From Aliivibrio salmonicida LFI1238 (GTDB lineage Bacteria; Pseudomonadota; Gammaproteobacteria; Enterobacterales; Vibrionaceae): a stretch of DNA of 64,000 nt. The stretch lies in assembly GCF_000196495.1 (NCBI RefSeq), contig NC_011312.1:3261166-3325165 (forward strand). Reading direction: 5' to 3'. Both the position numbers and the translations under genes were made by a program. The notes below the pieces were generated by a model. The model saw nothing but the letters and a program-made list of their open reading frames with translations. It was not told the DNA's origin and ran no database searches. This document shows, piece by piece, positions 17,964 to 27,263 of this stretch. Position 1 is the stretch's first letter, and the number at the start of each line of letters is the position of its first letter.

Positions 17964-17972
17964 GATTTAAAA

Positions 17973-19109
17973 ATGACTAAGAATGTATTAATCACAGGTG
18001 GTGCAGGCTTTATTGGCTCAAATTTGGCGCTGGATTTAATAGATAAAGGCTGTAATGTCACAGTACTTGATAATTTATCACCGCAGATACATGGAGAAAA
18101 TCCTGAATTATCACCTTTGTATTGTTCAATAAAAGGTAAAGTTCGATTTATTCAAGGTACTGTGGAATCTCGTGACGACTGGCTAGAAGCATTGAAAGAT
18201 ATTGATACTGTTGTTCATTTAGCGGCAGAGACCGGAACTGGACAGTCGATGTACCAAATAAAAAAATATTCAGATATCAATATTGGTGGTAGCGCGATAT
18301 TTTTAGATTTACTTGCTAATGAACCACATAACATCACTAAGATGGTAATTGCCTCTTCACGATCTATTTACGGGGAAGGTAAGTATTTATGTTCAGAACA
18401 CGGCATTGTGTATCCTAACGCCCGCAATGATGAAGATATGAAGCATGATGATTTTAATGTTAAGTGCCCTTTATGCTCCATTAATGTTGAATTGCTTGCT
18501 ACTGATGAAGAAAGCAAAATACATCCTTCTTCTATTTATGGTGTAACGAAACAAGTTCAAGAACAAATGTTTATGATCACAGGGGAAAGTTTAGATATTC
18601 CTACCGTGTCATTAAGATTTCAAAATGTATATGGCGCTGGTCAGTCATTATCTAATCCATACACAGGTATCTTATCTATTTTTTCAACGAGAATTAAAAA
18701 TGGTAATGATATCAATATATTTGAAGATGGTTTGGAAAGTCGTGATTTTGTTTATATCGATGATGTAGTCGATTCTATTGTACTCTCTATTTTCAATGAG
18801 AATGCAAATTATCAAATCTTTAATGTTGGTTCTGGGGTCTGTACAGACGTATTGAGCGTTGCAGAGACATTGAAGAGTGTTTATGAGTCTAGTTCTAATA
18901 TACTGATTAGTAGCAATTATCGTGTTGGAGATATTCGACATAATTTTGCCGATCTTACTTTAATTAAATCGAAAATCGGATTTGAACCTAAAGTTGATTT
19001 TGTTAGTGGTATGCGAAAATTTACTGCTTGGGTTAATCAACAAGAAGTTCAAGCTGACTTGTATGAAAGCTCCATTGCTGAAATGAAGTCAAAAGGCTTG
19101 TATAAATAA
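17973..19109 (+). CDS. NAD-dependent sugar epimerase with a cysteine-rich insertion (dTDP-rhamnose 4-epimerase-like)
   Basis: An extended SDR of 378 residues: GGAGFIGSNLALDL cofactor loop, VVHLAAETGTGQSM, SSRSIYGEG and the catalytic YGVTK pair. Between the Ser and Tyr regions is an insertion with C-x-x-H (CSEH) and C-P-L-C, about residues 145-172, that looks like a zinc-binding knuckle. I associate this insertion with dTDP-L-rhamnose 4-epimerases making dTDP-6-deoxy-L-talose, so a link to the rmlBADC products is plausible. A UDP-sugar epimerase remains possible. Confidence 0.75.
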   Translation: MTKNVLITGGAGFIGSNLALDLIDKGCNVTVLDNLSPQIHGENPELSPLYCSIKGKVRFIQGTVESRDDWLEALKDIDTVVHLAAETGTGQSMYQIKKYSDINIGGSAIFLDLLANEPHNITKMVIASSRSIYGEGKYLCSEHGIVYPNARNDEDMKHDDFNVKCPLCSINVELLATDEESKIHPSSIYGVTKQVQEQMFMITGESLDIPTVSLRFQNVYGAGQSLSNPYTGILSIFSTRIKNGNDINIFEDGLESRDFVYIDDVVDSIVLSIFNENANYQIFNVGSGVCTDVLSVAETLKSVYESSSNILISSNYRVGDIRHNFADLTLIKSKIGFEPKVDFVSGMRKFTAWVNQQEVQADLYESSIAEMKSKGLYK

Positions 19110-19136
19110 CATTTATTTTAATAAGTATGAATCGTT

Positions 19137-20138
19137 ATGTTAAAGAATAAAAAAATACTTTTCATTGCGCCATCATTTTTTGGTTATGAAAAAGACATCA
19201 CTGATGAATTGATAGCATTAGGTGTGGATGTTGACTATTTTGATGAACGGCCGTTTACATCATCGATAGCTAAAATCCTTAATAGATTAAACTTTAAAAC
19301 TTTGATTAAGAGTGATATTGAAAAACACTTTACACAAATATGCTATAAAGCTACTGAAAAAAAATACGATTATTTGTTTGTGATATCTCCAGAGACTTTA
19401 GAGCAGAAATTTATAGAAAATATCCAGTCTGCTAATGAAAGTATGATTTCAATTTTATACATGTGGGATTCGTTTAAAAATAAATCCAATGCAAAAAAAG
19501 TTGTATCTTGTTTTGATAGAGTATTCTCTTTTGACCCGACTGATCGTATAAGTGGTGTCGATATAAGATTCTTGGCGCTTTTCTATAACAATAATTTTAA
19601 AAGTATAGAACGAGATAAATTAGTTACTACTCAATATGCAGTGTCTTTTATTGGCACTGTTCATAGTGATAGAGTTAAACTTGCCAAATCAATCATGAAG
19701 CAATTTAAAGATAGAGGTTTTAATACTTTTAGCTTCTTCTATTGCTCTAGTAAATTACTTTTTATATTAAAAAAAATGTTTACTCGTGAATTTGATTTTA
19801 TCTCTTATAACGAAGTGTCTTTTAGTTCAATGTCAAAGTTAGAGATAAAAAATGTTTTTATTAATTCTAGCGCTGTAATTGATATTCAGCATCCTGATCA
19901 AACTGGATTAACCATGCGCTCTATAGAAATGCTTGGGTTAAATAAAAAGCTGATCATGACTAATGCGGATATAAAGAACTATGCATTTTATAGCGAAAGT
20001 AATGTTCTCGTTATTGACCGAGATGCGCCTGTTATTTCAGAAAGATTCATGTCATCTATCTACTTAAAACCTGAGCAAGAAATTTATGATAAATATTCTT
20101 TGCAAAGTTGGATCTGCACGTTATTTGATGCTGATTAA
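19137..20138 (+). CDS. Putative glycosyltransferase (CgeB-like, GT-B fold)
   Basis: A 333-residue protein that opens with a Rossmann-like KKILFIAPSFFGYEKDITDEL. It carries ILYMWDSFKN, VFSFDPTD and VSFIGTVHSDR in the middle, and a C-terminal INSSAVIDIQHPDQTGLTMRS segment that resembles the sugar-nucleotide half of GT-B enzymes. Similar genes sit in capsule and O-antigen clusters. No substrate can be named. It lies 27 bases after the epimerase and 12 before the next SDR, within the same transcript. Confidence 0.55.
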   Translation: MLKNKKILFIAPSFFGYEKDITDELIALGVDVDYFDERPFTSSIAKILNRLNFKTLIKSDIEKHFTQICYKATEKKYDYLFVISPETLEQKFIENIQSANESMISILYMWDSFKNKSNAKKVVSCFDRVFSFDPTDRISGVDIRFLALFYNNNFKSIERDKLVTTQYAVSFIGTVHSDRVKLAKSIMKQFKDRGFNTFSFFYCSSKLLFILKKMFTREFDFISYNEVSFSSMSKLEIKNVFINSSAVIDIQHPDQTGLTMRSIEMLGLNKKLIMTNADIKNYAFYSESNVLVIDRDAPVISERFMSSIYLKPEQEIYDKYSLQSWICTLFDAD

Positions 20139-20150
20139 AAGGAGTTTTTT

Positions 20151-21113
20151 TTGCCGAAAATATGCACAACTAATTTTAGACCTGAAGCGGTATTGTTAAC
20201 CGGAGTCAGTGGGTTTATTGGTTCTGTTGTAAATAAATATCTTGATTATCGCTGTTTAGTTGCTAGTCGAGAATTAGATGAAAAATCATCTAATTCTCGA
20301 CAGATATTAATGTCTGATCTATTCGATTCAAAAAAAACATCAATCATTTTTGCACAGATAGAACAAGTCATACATTTAGCTGGTCTTGCTCACAATCATT
20401 TATTTACTGACGCAGATTATCAATCGGTTAATGTTGATGGAACCTTACATTTAGCCAATGAAGCCGCTAAAGCTGGCGTTAAACGTTTCGTTTTTGTCAG
20501 TTCTATTCGTGTTAATGGCACATCAACCACCAATACCCCTTTTTCTATTCTGTCTGATTTGCAACCACATAATGCGTATGCGCAATCAAAATATGATGCT
20601 GAAATTGGCTTAAAAAAAATAGCTAAAGAAACAGGCATGGAATTGGTTATTGTTCGGCCGACATTAGTCTATGGTCCTAATGCCCCTGGTAATTTTGGCA
20701 CTTTAACGCGTTTGGTTAATAAAGTGCCTCTCTTACCATTTGGTCTAACTCAGAATAAGCGCGATTTTATTTCTGTACAGAACCTAGCTGATTTATTGGT
20801 GACGTGTGCGAAACATCCCAATGCAGGTGGTCATACTTTTTTAGCGTCTGAAAGTGAAACGGTGTCTATTAAAGGATTTACTAATGCCATAGCTAAAGGA
20901 CTTGGTACAAACTTAATACAGTTACCGGTGCCGGTTAGCTTAATGCGTTTAGGCGCTAAGCTACTTGGTAAATCACTAATGGTTGAACAATTAGTTGGTA
21001 ACCTTGAAGTGGATTCTTCTAATTTAAAAGATGTACTGGGTTGGACTCCACCTTATACAATGGAACAAACAATGGCTTCACTTTCAGAGACACTATCAGA
21101 GAGCAAACAATGA
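20151..21113 (+). CDS. Nucleotide-sugar 4-reductase/epimerase of the WbpV/WbpK type
   Basis: A 320-residue SDR: LLTGVSGFIGSVV, VIHLAGLAHN, FVFVSSIRVNG and the catalytic YAQSKYDAE, then RPTLVYGPNAPGNFG and KRDFISVQNLADLL. This set is typical of the WbpV/WbpK/WbjF enzymes that reduce UDP-4-keto-6-deoxy-GlcNAc to UDP-QuiNAc or UDP-FucNAc. The neighbouring genes fit: a monotopic sugar-1-phosphate transferase overlaps its end, and a WbpM-like 4,6-dehydratase follows. The start is a TTG at 20151 with GGAG 8 bases upstream. Confidence 0.78.
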   Translation: MPKICTTNFRPEAVLLTGVSGFIGSVVNKYLDYRCLVASRELDEKSSNSRQILMSDLFDSKKTSIIFAQIEQVIHLAGLAHNHLFTDADYQSVNVDGTLHLANEAAKAGVKRFVFVSSIRVNGTSTTNTPFSILSDLQPHNAYAQSKYDAEIGLKKIAKETGMELVIVRPTLVYGPNAPGNFGTLTRLVNKVPLLPFGLTQNKRDFISVQNLADLLVTCAKHPNAGGHTFLASESETVSIKGFTNAIAKGLGTNLIQLPVPVSLMRLGAKLLGKSLMVEQLVGNLEVDSSNLKDVLGWTPPYTMEQTMASLSETLSESKQ

Positions 21114-21658
21114 TACGTATTATCGATTTCTTCGCAGCCTTTTTCGGTTTGCTTTTCTTATGGCCAGTTCTGCTTATCGTAACTATTATTGGCTTGTTTG
21201 ATACCGGTTCCCCAATCTTCATTCAAGAACGAGTAGGGCGTAATAAAAAGCCGTTTAAACTTATTAAGTTTCGCACTATGTCTGTTGAAACTAAATCGGT
21301 AGCTAGCCACTTAGCAAATAATGCATCAATCACAAAGCTTGGTAATTTTTTGCGCAAGACCAAAATTGATGAGTTGCCTCAGCTCATCAACGTGGTGAAA
21401 GGTGAAATGAGCTTGGTTGGCCCTCGTCCAAACTTATTTAACCAAGACGATCTAATTAAAGAGCGTGATGCATTAGGGGTATATGATGTACTTCCCGGTG
21501 TAACAGGTTTAGCTCAAGTTCAAAATATCGATATGTCTACACCACAATTGTTAGCTAAAACTGACAAGCAGATGATTGATACGTTAACCATTAAAGATTA
21601 CTTTAAATACATCATCATGACAGCGACAGGCAGTGGCTCGGGTGATGCGGTAAAATAA
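21110..21658 (+). CDS. Undecaprenyl-phosphate sugar phosphotransferase (PglC-like)
   Basis: Transfers a sugar-1-phosphate to undecaprenyl phosphate and so starts repeat-unit assembly on the inner membrane. The 182-residue form has one N-terminal membrane segment (FFAAFFGLLFLWPVLLIVTI). The conserved catalytic core follows: FIQERVGRNKKPFKLIKFRT, then LRKTKIDELPQLINVVKGEM and VGPRP. Small single-segment members are the PglC/WecA-independent monotopic type. The ATG at 21110 overlaps the TGA of the preceding gene; an upstream open frame from 21041 is just overlap. A strong terminator follows. Confidence 0.88.
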   Translation: MIRIIDFFAAFFGLLFLWPVLLIVTIIGLFDTGSPIFIQERVGRNKKPFKLIKFRTMSVETKSVASHLANNASITKLGNFLRKTKIDELPQLINVVKGEMSLVGPRPNLFNQDDLIKERDALGVYDVLPGVTGLAQVQNIDMSTPQLLAKTDKQMIDTLTIKDYFKYIIMTATGSGSGDAVK

Positions 21659-21676
21659 TTTGCTTGAAACAAACTT

Positions 21677-21723
21677 AAAATCCCAGAAAGGTGATCTATT
21701 CACGATAACTTCTGGGATTTTTT
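21677..21723 (+). terminator. Rho-independent terminator after the sugar transferase gene
   Basis: The stem AAAATCCCAGAA pairs with TTCTGGGATTTT across a loop of 21 bases, with a run of six T on the right. It closes the long glycosyltransferase transcript before the WbpM-like gene. Confidence 0.85.
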
Positions 21724-21783
21724 GTATCTAATCCGTATCATTCATTTTGCTGATTTTTCTTATAAAAATATAAACGGTTTATT

Positions 21784-23718
21784 ATGCTTAATTTAAACGT
21801 CATTTGGTCTCTATCTCGCTATAAAAAACGCCTTATCAGCTTAATTATTGATTTATTTTTTATTGCTCTCTCTTTTCTTGGTGCTTATTGGGTTCGTATT
21901 GGACAAGTTAAGGCTTTGCCTTCAGTAGAAGGTCAGTATGTTTTAGTTAGTACCGTTATTATTACCTTACTGATTTTTACAAAGTTAGGCCTATATCGAG
22001 CAGTATTAAGATACTTAGGTTTACATGTATTGGCTTTAGTCGGGTTAGGTACGGTGTTATCTGCGATTGCGATGGCTGGCTTAGCATTTTTGTTTGATGC
22101 AGACATTCCTCGCTCTGTTCCTATTATCTATGGATCTTTTTTAGCGATTAGTGTTGGCGGTAGCCGCCTTATTATTCGTAGCTTAGTTGCACAATCATCA
22201 AATAAATCGGGTAATCCAGTATTAATTTATGGAGCGGGCAGTGCTGGTCGTCAGCTAGCGTTAGCACTACGTCAATCAAGAACGCATAAAGTCGTGGGTT
22301 TTGTTGATGAAGACCCTACCTTACAAAATACCATGATGATGGGTTTGTATGTGTATACCGCGGCTTGTGCAGAAAAAATAATAATCAACCATGGCGTAAA
22401 ACAAATACTACTAGCGATACCAAGTGCGTCTCGTCGCCGTCGTAAAAAAGTGTTAGATACCATTTCATTATTGCCTGTTGAGATACGGACTGTTCCTGAT
22501 ATGTCAGATATCGTTGCAGGCAACGCGAGTATTGATGAGCTTAAAGATGTCTCTATTGATGATCTGTTAGGTCGAGATCCCGTTGCGCCACAGCAAGCTT
22601 TAATGGAGGCTAACATCAAAGATAAAGTCGTTATGGTCACTGGTGCGGGTGGTTCTATTGGCTCTGAATTGTGCCGCCAGATTGTTCGTAATAAACCTAA
22701 AGCGTTGGTGTTATTTGAGTTATCTGAATTCGCGTTGTATCAAATTGATAGAGAGCTATCTTTGCTTGTTGAGGCTGAAGGCTTAGGTATTCAAATTATT
22801 CCACTGTTAGGTTCGGTTCAACGTATTAACCGCTTATCTAAAGTGATGGGAAGCTTTAAAGTTCAAACGGTATATCACGCAGCCGCTTATAAACACGTAC
22901 CATTAGTTGAGTACAATGTCGTTGAAGGGGTTCGTAATAACGTCTTTGGTACTAACTACACAGCTCGTGCTGCGATTGAAGCAAAAGTAGAATCGTTTGT
23001 TTTAATCTCTACTGATAAAGCGGTTCGCCCTACCAATATAATGGGCACAACTAAGCGTATGGCTGAGTTAGGTCTGCAAGCGTTGGCAGAGCAGCAAAAC
23101 AAGATCCGTGCAAAAGATGCAACAGCAGGGACTCGTTTTTGTATGGTGCGTTTTGGTAATGTATTAGGGTCGTCGGGTTCTGTTGTACCCGTATTTAAGC
23201 GTCAAATTGAAAACCGTGAACCTATTACCGTTACTCATGAAGAGATCACTCGTTTCTTTATGACGATTCCTGAAGCCGCGCAATTAGTGATTCAAGCGGG
23301 GGCGATGGGTAAGGGGGGTGATGTGTTTGTTCTTGATATGGGAGAGTCAGTCAAAATAGTTGATTTGGCAAAAAACTTAATTCGTCTTTCTGGTTTAGAA
23401 GTGAAAGATGAATCAAATCCATATGGTGATATTGAGATTCACTACACGGGCTTACGTCCAGGTGAAAAACTGTATGAAGAATTGCTAATCGGTGACAATG
23501 TTGGTTCAACGGCCCATGAACGTATCATGACGGCACAAGAAGATTTTTTACCATTAGATGAATACAATGCGTTGTTAGATAAATTAGATACCGTTTGTCA
23601 TAATTTTGACCATGAAGGGATACGTCAGTTGCTTCTTGATGCGCCGACTGGGTTTAATCCGGTTGATGGAATAGGGGATTTGGTTTGGAAGGCTGAAGAG
23701 CAGGACGCTTTGCTTTGA
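21784..23718 (+). CDS. Membrane-bound nucleotide-sugar 4,6-dehydratase (WbpM/PglF type)
   Basis: Predicted to convert UDP-GlcNAc to UDP-4-keto-6-deoxy-GlcNAc at the inner membrane. The 644 residues contain four N-terminal membrane helices, a first Rossmann domain (IYGAGSAGRQLALALR near 148) and a second catalytic domain beginning VVMVTGAGGSIGSEL near residue 280. ISTDKAVRPTNIMGTTKR, VRFGNVLGSSGSVVP and GLRPGEKLYEELL follow, all hallmarks of WbpM/FlaA1/CapD long forms. It stands apart from the upstream cluster behind a terminator, so it probably has its own promoter. It would feed the WbpV-like reductase at 20151. Confidence 0.92.
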   Translation: MLNLNVIWSLSRYKKRLISLIIDLFFIALSFLGAYWVRIGQVKALPSVEGQYVLVSTVIITLLIFTKLGLYRAVLRYLGLHVLALVGLGTVLSAIAMAGLAFLFDADIPRSVPIIYGSFLAISVGGSRLIIRSLVAQSSNKSGNPVLIYGAGSAGRQLALALRQSRTHKVVGFVDEDPTLQNTMMMGLYVYTAACAEKIIINHGVKQILLAIPSASRRRRKKVLDTISLLPVEIRTVPDMSDIVAGNASIDELKDVSIDDLLGRDPVAPQQALMEANIKDKVVMVTGAGGSIGSELCRQIVRNKPKALVLFELSEFALYQIDRELSLLVEAEGLGIQIIPLLGSVQRINRLSKVMGSFKVQTVYHAAAYKHVPLVEYNVVEGVRNNVFGTNYTARAAIEAKVESFVLISTDKAVRPTNIMGTTKRMAELGLQALAEQQNKIRAKDATAGTRFCMVRFGNVLGSSGSVVPVFKRQIENREPITVTHEEITRFFMTIPEAAQLVIQAGAMGKGGDVFVLDMGESVKIVDLAKNLIRLSGLEVKDESNPYGDIEIHYTGLRPGEKLYEELLIGDNVGSTAHERIMTAQEDFLPLDEYNALLDKLDTVCHNFDHEGIRQLLLDAPTGFNPVDGIGDLVWKAEEQDALL

Positions 23719-23734
23719 GAGGTGAGGAAGAGAA

Positions 23735-23839
23735 AATGCAGGATTCAGGTCTCAGGTTTCAGGAAGATCAAAAGCGAGTACCCCTGAAACCTCTGCGCGC
23801 AGCGTCCTGAATCCTAGTTTTTCGTTTTTTATAACCAAC
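23735..23839. repeat. Dispersed intergenic repeat, copy at 23.7 kb
   Basis: Contains CAGGTTTCAGGAAGATCAAA, CCCCTGAAACCTCTGCGCG and CGTCCTGAATCCTAGTTTTT. The same blocks, with small changes, occur at about 34.24 and 36.75 kb. The halves are partly self-complementary (AGGTTTCAGG with CCTGAAACCT). The IS6 element begins immediately to the right. Confidence 0.75.
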
Positions 23840-24602
23840 GGTTCTGTCGCAAAGTTTAGGTTAAGTACAAACGTGCCGAATTCTAGACACAATTATGCAG
23901 CGATCGCATAAAAGCGCTCCCAAACGGGCAAACTTAAATCACCAACTTGCCCACGTTTAATTTGGGTCCAGACCTCTTGGCCTGACATGGTAGCTGTTGC
24001 GCCCTCTACAGACTTCCAACCCAACGCCTGATACATTTTTTGCTTGATCGGTCGGTGGCTTTGCTCAACTATATTGTTGAGGTATTTCACATCGACAATT
24101 TCTATTAAGTTCAACATAAAAACAACGCTTAACCACAAGCTGATATTCATATTGTGCAAGGCTAAAGCATTAGCCCCGCTCTTATCTATGACCACTTTAT
24201 CTGGCAAACCATTAGTATTAATAGCCTTACGTAGAAAGGCTTTCGTCGCTTTTTCATCACGTTCTTTGCTCAAGTAAAAATCAACGATGTCACCAAATTT
24301 ATCAACAGCTCGGTAGTAATACCACCATTCACCTTTAATTTTGATATAGGTTTCATCCATGCGCCATGATGGCGATACTTTACGTTTTAATTGACGTGCG
24401 TTCTGCTCTAGCATAGGTGCAAAAGTAATAACCCAGCGGTTTACAGTGGAATGGTCAATAGTACTGCCACGCTCAGTGAAAATCTCTTCAATATCACGAG
24501 TACTGAGTGTTTATATGATACGTAATAGCGTACAGCTTGAAGAATTATATCTGAAGGGTATTGGTAGCCAGAAAAGTCCATGTAGTGCTCTAGTTAAGAT
24601 TA
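23840..24602 (-). mobile_element. IS6-family element, larger part (split by an IS91-type element)
   Basis: The outer end begins GGTTCTGTCGCAAAGTTT, a typical IS6 (IS431/IS240-like) terminus. The element runs to 24602, where an IS91-type element starts. The missing opposite end, CTTTGAGCATTATATGCC to the terminal GCGACAGAACC, is found at 30690-30739, just beyond a second IS91-type copy. Confidence 0.85.
23893..24581 (-). pseudogene. IS6-family transposase with a frameshift near its N-terminus
   Basis: The large open frame (23893-24414) encodes the DDE core: SWRMDETYIKIKGEWWYYYR (first Asp), DKVVIDKSGAN (second Asp) and LNNIVEQSHRPIK (Glu). Reading further upstream gives STRDIEEIFTERGSTIDHST in the same frame. 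The true N-terminus, MDFSGYQYPSDIILQAVRYY, is in another frame from an ATG at 24581. One base is missing near 24508-24510 (expected Y-K-A-L-S-T-R-D). Total about 229 residues, normal for IS6. Inactive as it stands. Confidence 0.85.
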
Positions 24603-26041
24603 GAACAATAGGCGCCTACGGCGCAAATCAAAAGGACTCAACCTCTTCCATTGTTGCCAATAAATCGTTTATCCTATCGCCATGCACGCATATAAACCCC
24701 TGAAACAATTATTTAATAGTCAAAATAACTGGCTTAAATTTCTTCATAATAACAAAGCTAACCTAAGAGCGGTCGTGATTGAAAATGTCACAAAGATGCT
24801 GTCCTGTGGGACAGCGGCTTTTGGCTCTCGCGAATATCATTGTTGCAACCCTGACTGTACCCATATCAAATATATTCACCAAACCTGTAAATCTCGAGCG
24901 TGCAGTAGCTGTGGCATGAAAGCCACAGAGCGATGGATACAAAAGCAACAACATGTCTTCCCTGAATGCGAATATCAACACATCACCTTTACCCTTCCAA
25001 ACACGCTATGGCCTATCTTTCGTCATAACCGTTGGCTGTTAAATAAATTATTCAAATGTGCTGCAAACATTCTGCTGGGATGGGCAAAAGATAAAGGAAT
25101 AGATGTCGGTATCTTTTGTGCTCTTCATACTTACGGTCGAAAACTGAATTGGAATACGCACTTACATTTATCGGTCACTCGTGGGGGAATTTGTGAACGT
25201 ACCGGTTTATGGAAACCCATTTACTTCCAAATGAAAACGACAGAGCCTTGTTGGAGAGCGGCTATCGTCAGTTTATTGGGTAAGGCTTATGATGAGCTTG
25301 ATTTATCAAGCGAAGAATGCCCCTATATCCGTAATAAAACGGATTGGTCACGCTTTTTAAGCAGTCAATATAATCGTCGTTGGAAGCTTCATTTTGCTAA
25401 AAAGACAAATAATGTAAAACCGACGATGAACTATCTTGGTCGGTATTTAAAACGGCCCCCGATTTCAGCGTCACGTTTAAGTCATTACGCCAAAGGCGGA
25501 ATGATAACGTTTAATTATTTAGACCATCGAACAGGAACAACAGACAGCCTAACATTATCACCAGAAGAGATGATAAGACGGATAGTAGAGCACTATCCTG
25601 ATAAACATTTCAAGATGATCCGATACTACGGTTTTTTATCAATGCGTCGTCGTGGAGAAGCTCTGCCTAGAGTTTATGCAGCTTTAGGTATGACAATAGA
25701 AGCTGAGCCGAAAATGCCAGGGTATGCCGCAATGTTAAAAGGATATGTAAAAGTAGATCCGTACGAATGTATTTTATGTGAAAGTCGTCTGGTGTTTACG
25801 AATTTCCGAGTCGGAAATTCGGTCAATGATTTAGTCACCCATGCGATAGTTCAGTCAGAATTGAGGGCAGCATAATAAGGTTTGTAGGATAAGTGTATCT
25901 AAAACTCATGAAATAGGGCTAAAACAGTTATAAAATCCCCGATAATTATATTTTCGATACCTTTTAAAAAAACAGCGATGGTGAAATTGGCTTTTTTAGA
26001 CGGGCCAATGCTAACTCAGCAACATTCAAATTCCTTACCTT
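24603..26041 (+). mobile_element. IS91-family element, copy A
   Basis: Shared sequence with copies B and C runs from GAACAATAGGCGCCTACGGC to ATTCAAATTCCTTACCTT. The ends are not inverted repeats of the DDE kind and there is no target duplication, as expected for a rolling-circle element. GAAC at the left junction matches the tetranucleotide target known for IS91. The left side lies in an IS6 element and the right side cuts a chemoreceptor gene. Confidence 0.9.
24682..25875 (+). CDS. IS91-family rolling-circle transposase (copy A)
   Basis: An HUH/Y2 single-strand transposase of 397 residues. Cys at about 54, 55, 59, 69, 74 and 77 form the N-terminal zinc-binding region (HCCNPDCTHIKYIHQTC, CSSCGMK). 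THLHLSVTRGG at 159-169 holds the metal-binding His-x-His, and YLGRYLKRPP gives Tyr251 and Tyr255, the paired nucleophiles. No frameshift is seen. Its protein is the same as copy C and differs from copy B by one missing Trp and an Asp-to-Tyr change. Probably active. Confidence 0.93.
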   Translation: MHAYKPLKQLFNSQNNWLKFLHNNKANLRAVVIENVTKMLSCGTAAFGSREYHCCNPDCTHIKYIHQTCKSRACSSCGMKATERWIQKQQHVFPECEYQHITFTLPNTLWPIFRHNRWLLNKLFKCAANILLGWAKDKGIDVGIFCALHTYGRKLNWNTHLHLSVTRGGICERTGLWKPIYFQMKTTEPCWRAAIVSLLGKAYDELDLSSEECPYIRNKTDWSRFLSSQYNRRWKLHFAKKTNNVKPTMNYLGRYLKRPPISASRLSHYAKGGMITFNYLDHRTGTTDSLTLSPEEMIRRIVEHYPDKHFKMIRYYGFLSMRRRGEALPRVYAALGMTIEAEPKMPGYAAMLKGYVKVDPYECILCESRLVFTNFRVGNSVNDLVTHAIVQSELRAA

Positions 26042-26961
26042 GTACTTGAGAGTTCACTGATTGCAGTAGAAATTACCTCTACTTGAGCTAACTCACTTTG
26101 AATATTTTTAGCTGTATTTTGCATGACAACAATAAGCTCTTCAGAAGAAGAACTAACTTGCTCTGAAACCGAAAATAACCCCCCAACAATCCCTTGTAAC
26201 TTCGATATTACACCTTGGTAATCTTTTGATAGTCTTGCTAATTCATTTTCCCCACTAATAACCTCTGAAGAGTTATTTAAGTCTCCTAATGAGAGGCTAG
26301 TAATGCCCTCTGAAATTCCTTTCATTGATTTTTCAAATCGAGTAATAATAAAAAAAGAAACAATAATTGATATGGTAATCGAACCTAAAAATACAAGCCC
26401 TATAATTATCATTGAATTATTAAACAGCTCATCCCCAAGATTACTTGCAGCTACAGAATCTTTTTCATTTAAATCAATCAAAGCAAGCAGTAGTTCACTA
26501 TAATCATTATAGCATTTCTGGTGAGAAGTAAAATGAAACTTAGCCGCTTGCTCCATCCTGCCTTCATCAATCAGAGTAATTAATTTTTTTGACTCTGTTT
26601 CATATATTTTAAACGTTCTTTCAAACTCATCAAATAAAGTACCTTCTTGTTTTGATGAGATAAAATTGCGATATTTTCCTATAATTTCATTTATTTCTTT
26701 CAACTTCTTATTATATACATCAATAGTTTTAGTAGAGTCTTTTAAAATAATCATTTCTGATTCTTCTAGGCGAAAATCAGAAGTTTGAGTATTTAAACTC
26801 CCAAGAAGTTTAGTCGAAGGTAACATGTTTGTTGCTATTTCTGTTGATTGAGCATTTATCTTATCTGTTTGATTTAAAGAGACCATTAGAATTACCATCA
26901 TACCAATAATTGGAATTAGAGCTATTGATAGTAATAAATAACGTATTTTGATATTGTTCAT
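26042..26961 (-). pseudogene. Methyl-accepting chemotaxis protein, C-terminus deleted by an IS91-type element
   Basis: Residues 10-32 are the first membrane helix (LLLSIALIPIIGMMVILMVSL). A four-helix-bundle periplasmic sensor (STEIATNMLPSTKLLGSLNTQ) and a second helix near 185-210 (IIIGLVFLGSITISIIVSFF) follow. A HAMP region and the start of the cytoplasmic signalling coil come next (SEQVSSSSEEL, VISTAISELSST). The gene stops at the edge of the IS91-type element, so the hairpin tip that binds CheW and CheA (normally about 250 further residues) is gone. The remaining part cannot signal. The lost half is not in the window. Confidence 0.9.
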
Positions 26962-27263
26962 ATGATTCCTAATTTAATCATAAATTGATGAGCTGTAATT
27001 TTCCCTACGACACATGAAACGAAACCTGCGTATCTTATGTCACACTTACCTGCAGCAGCATTAAATCTTTTCTTCATGCTACTCGCTAGATAATAATATC
27101 GTCACTTTTACTTAAAACTTGAGAACTTAAGAACTTAATTGATAAATACGTAAGTATTAATTCAAAGCTAACGTGATCACGTAACGTTCATATATGGAAA
27201 TGGCTACCTAATTCTACATATCCCTCTAGTGCAATGATGCATTGTATATATACCTGTAGCACT
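26962..27263. other. Non-coding stretch between the chemoreceptor fragment and the IS630 remnant
   Basis: About 300 AT-rich bases with no credible open frame. It must have held the chemoreceptor promoter. I see no strong hairpin or repeat in it. Confidence 0.4.

Noticed and set aside
24446..24703. Plus-strand open frame of 85 residues spanning the IS6/IS91 junction
   Set aside because: It is the antisense shadow of the IS6 transposase N-terminus and runs into the IS91-type leader; no protein-like features.
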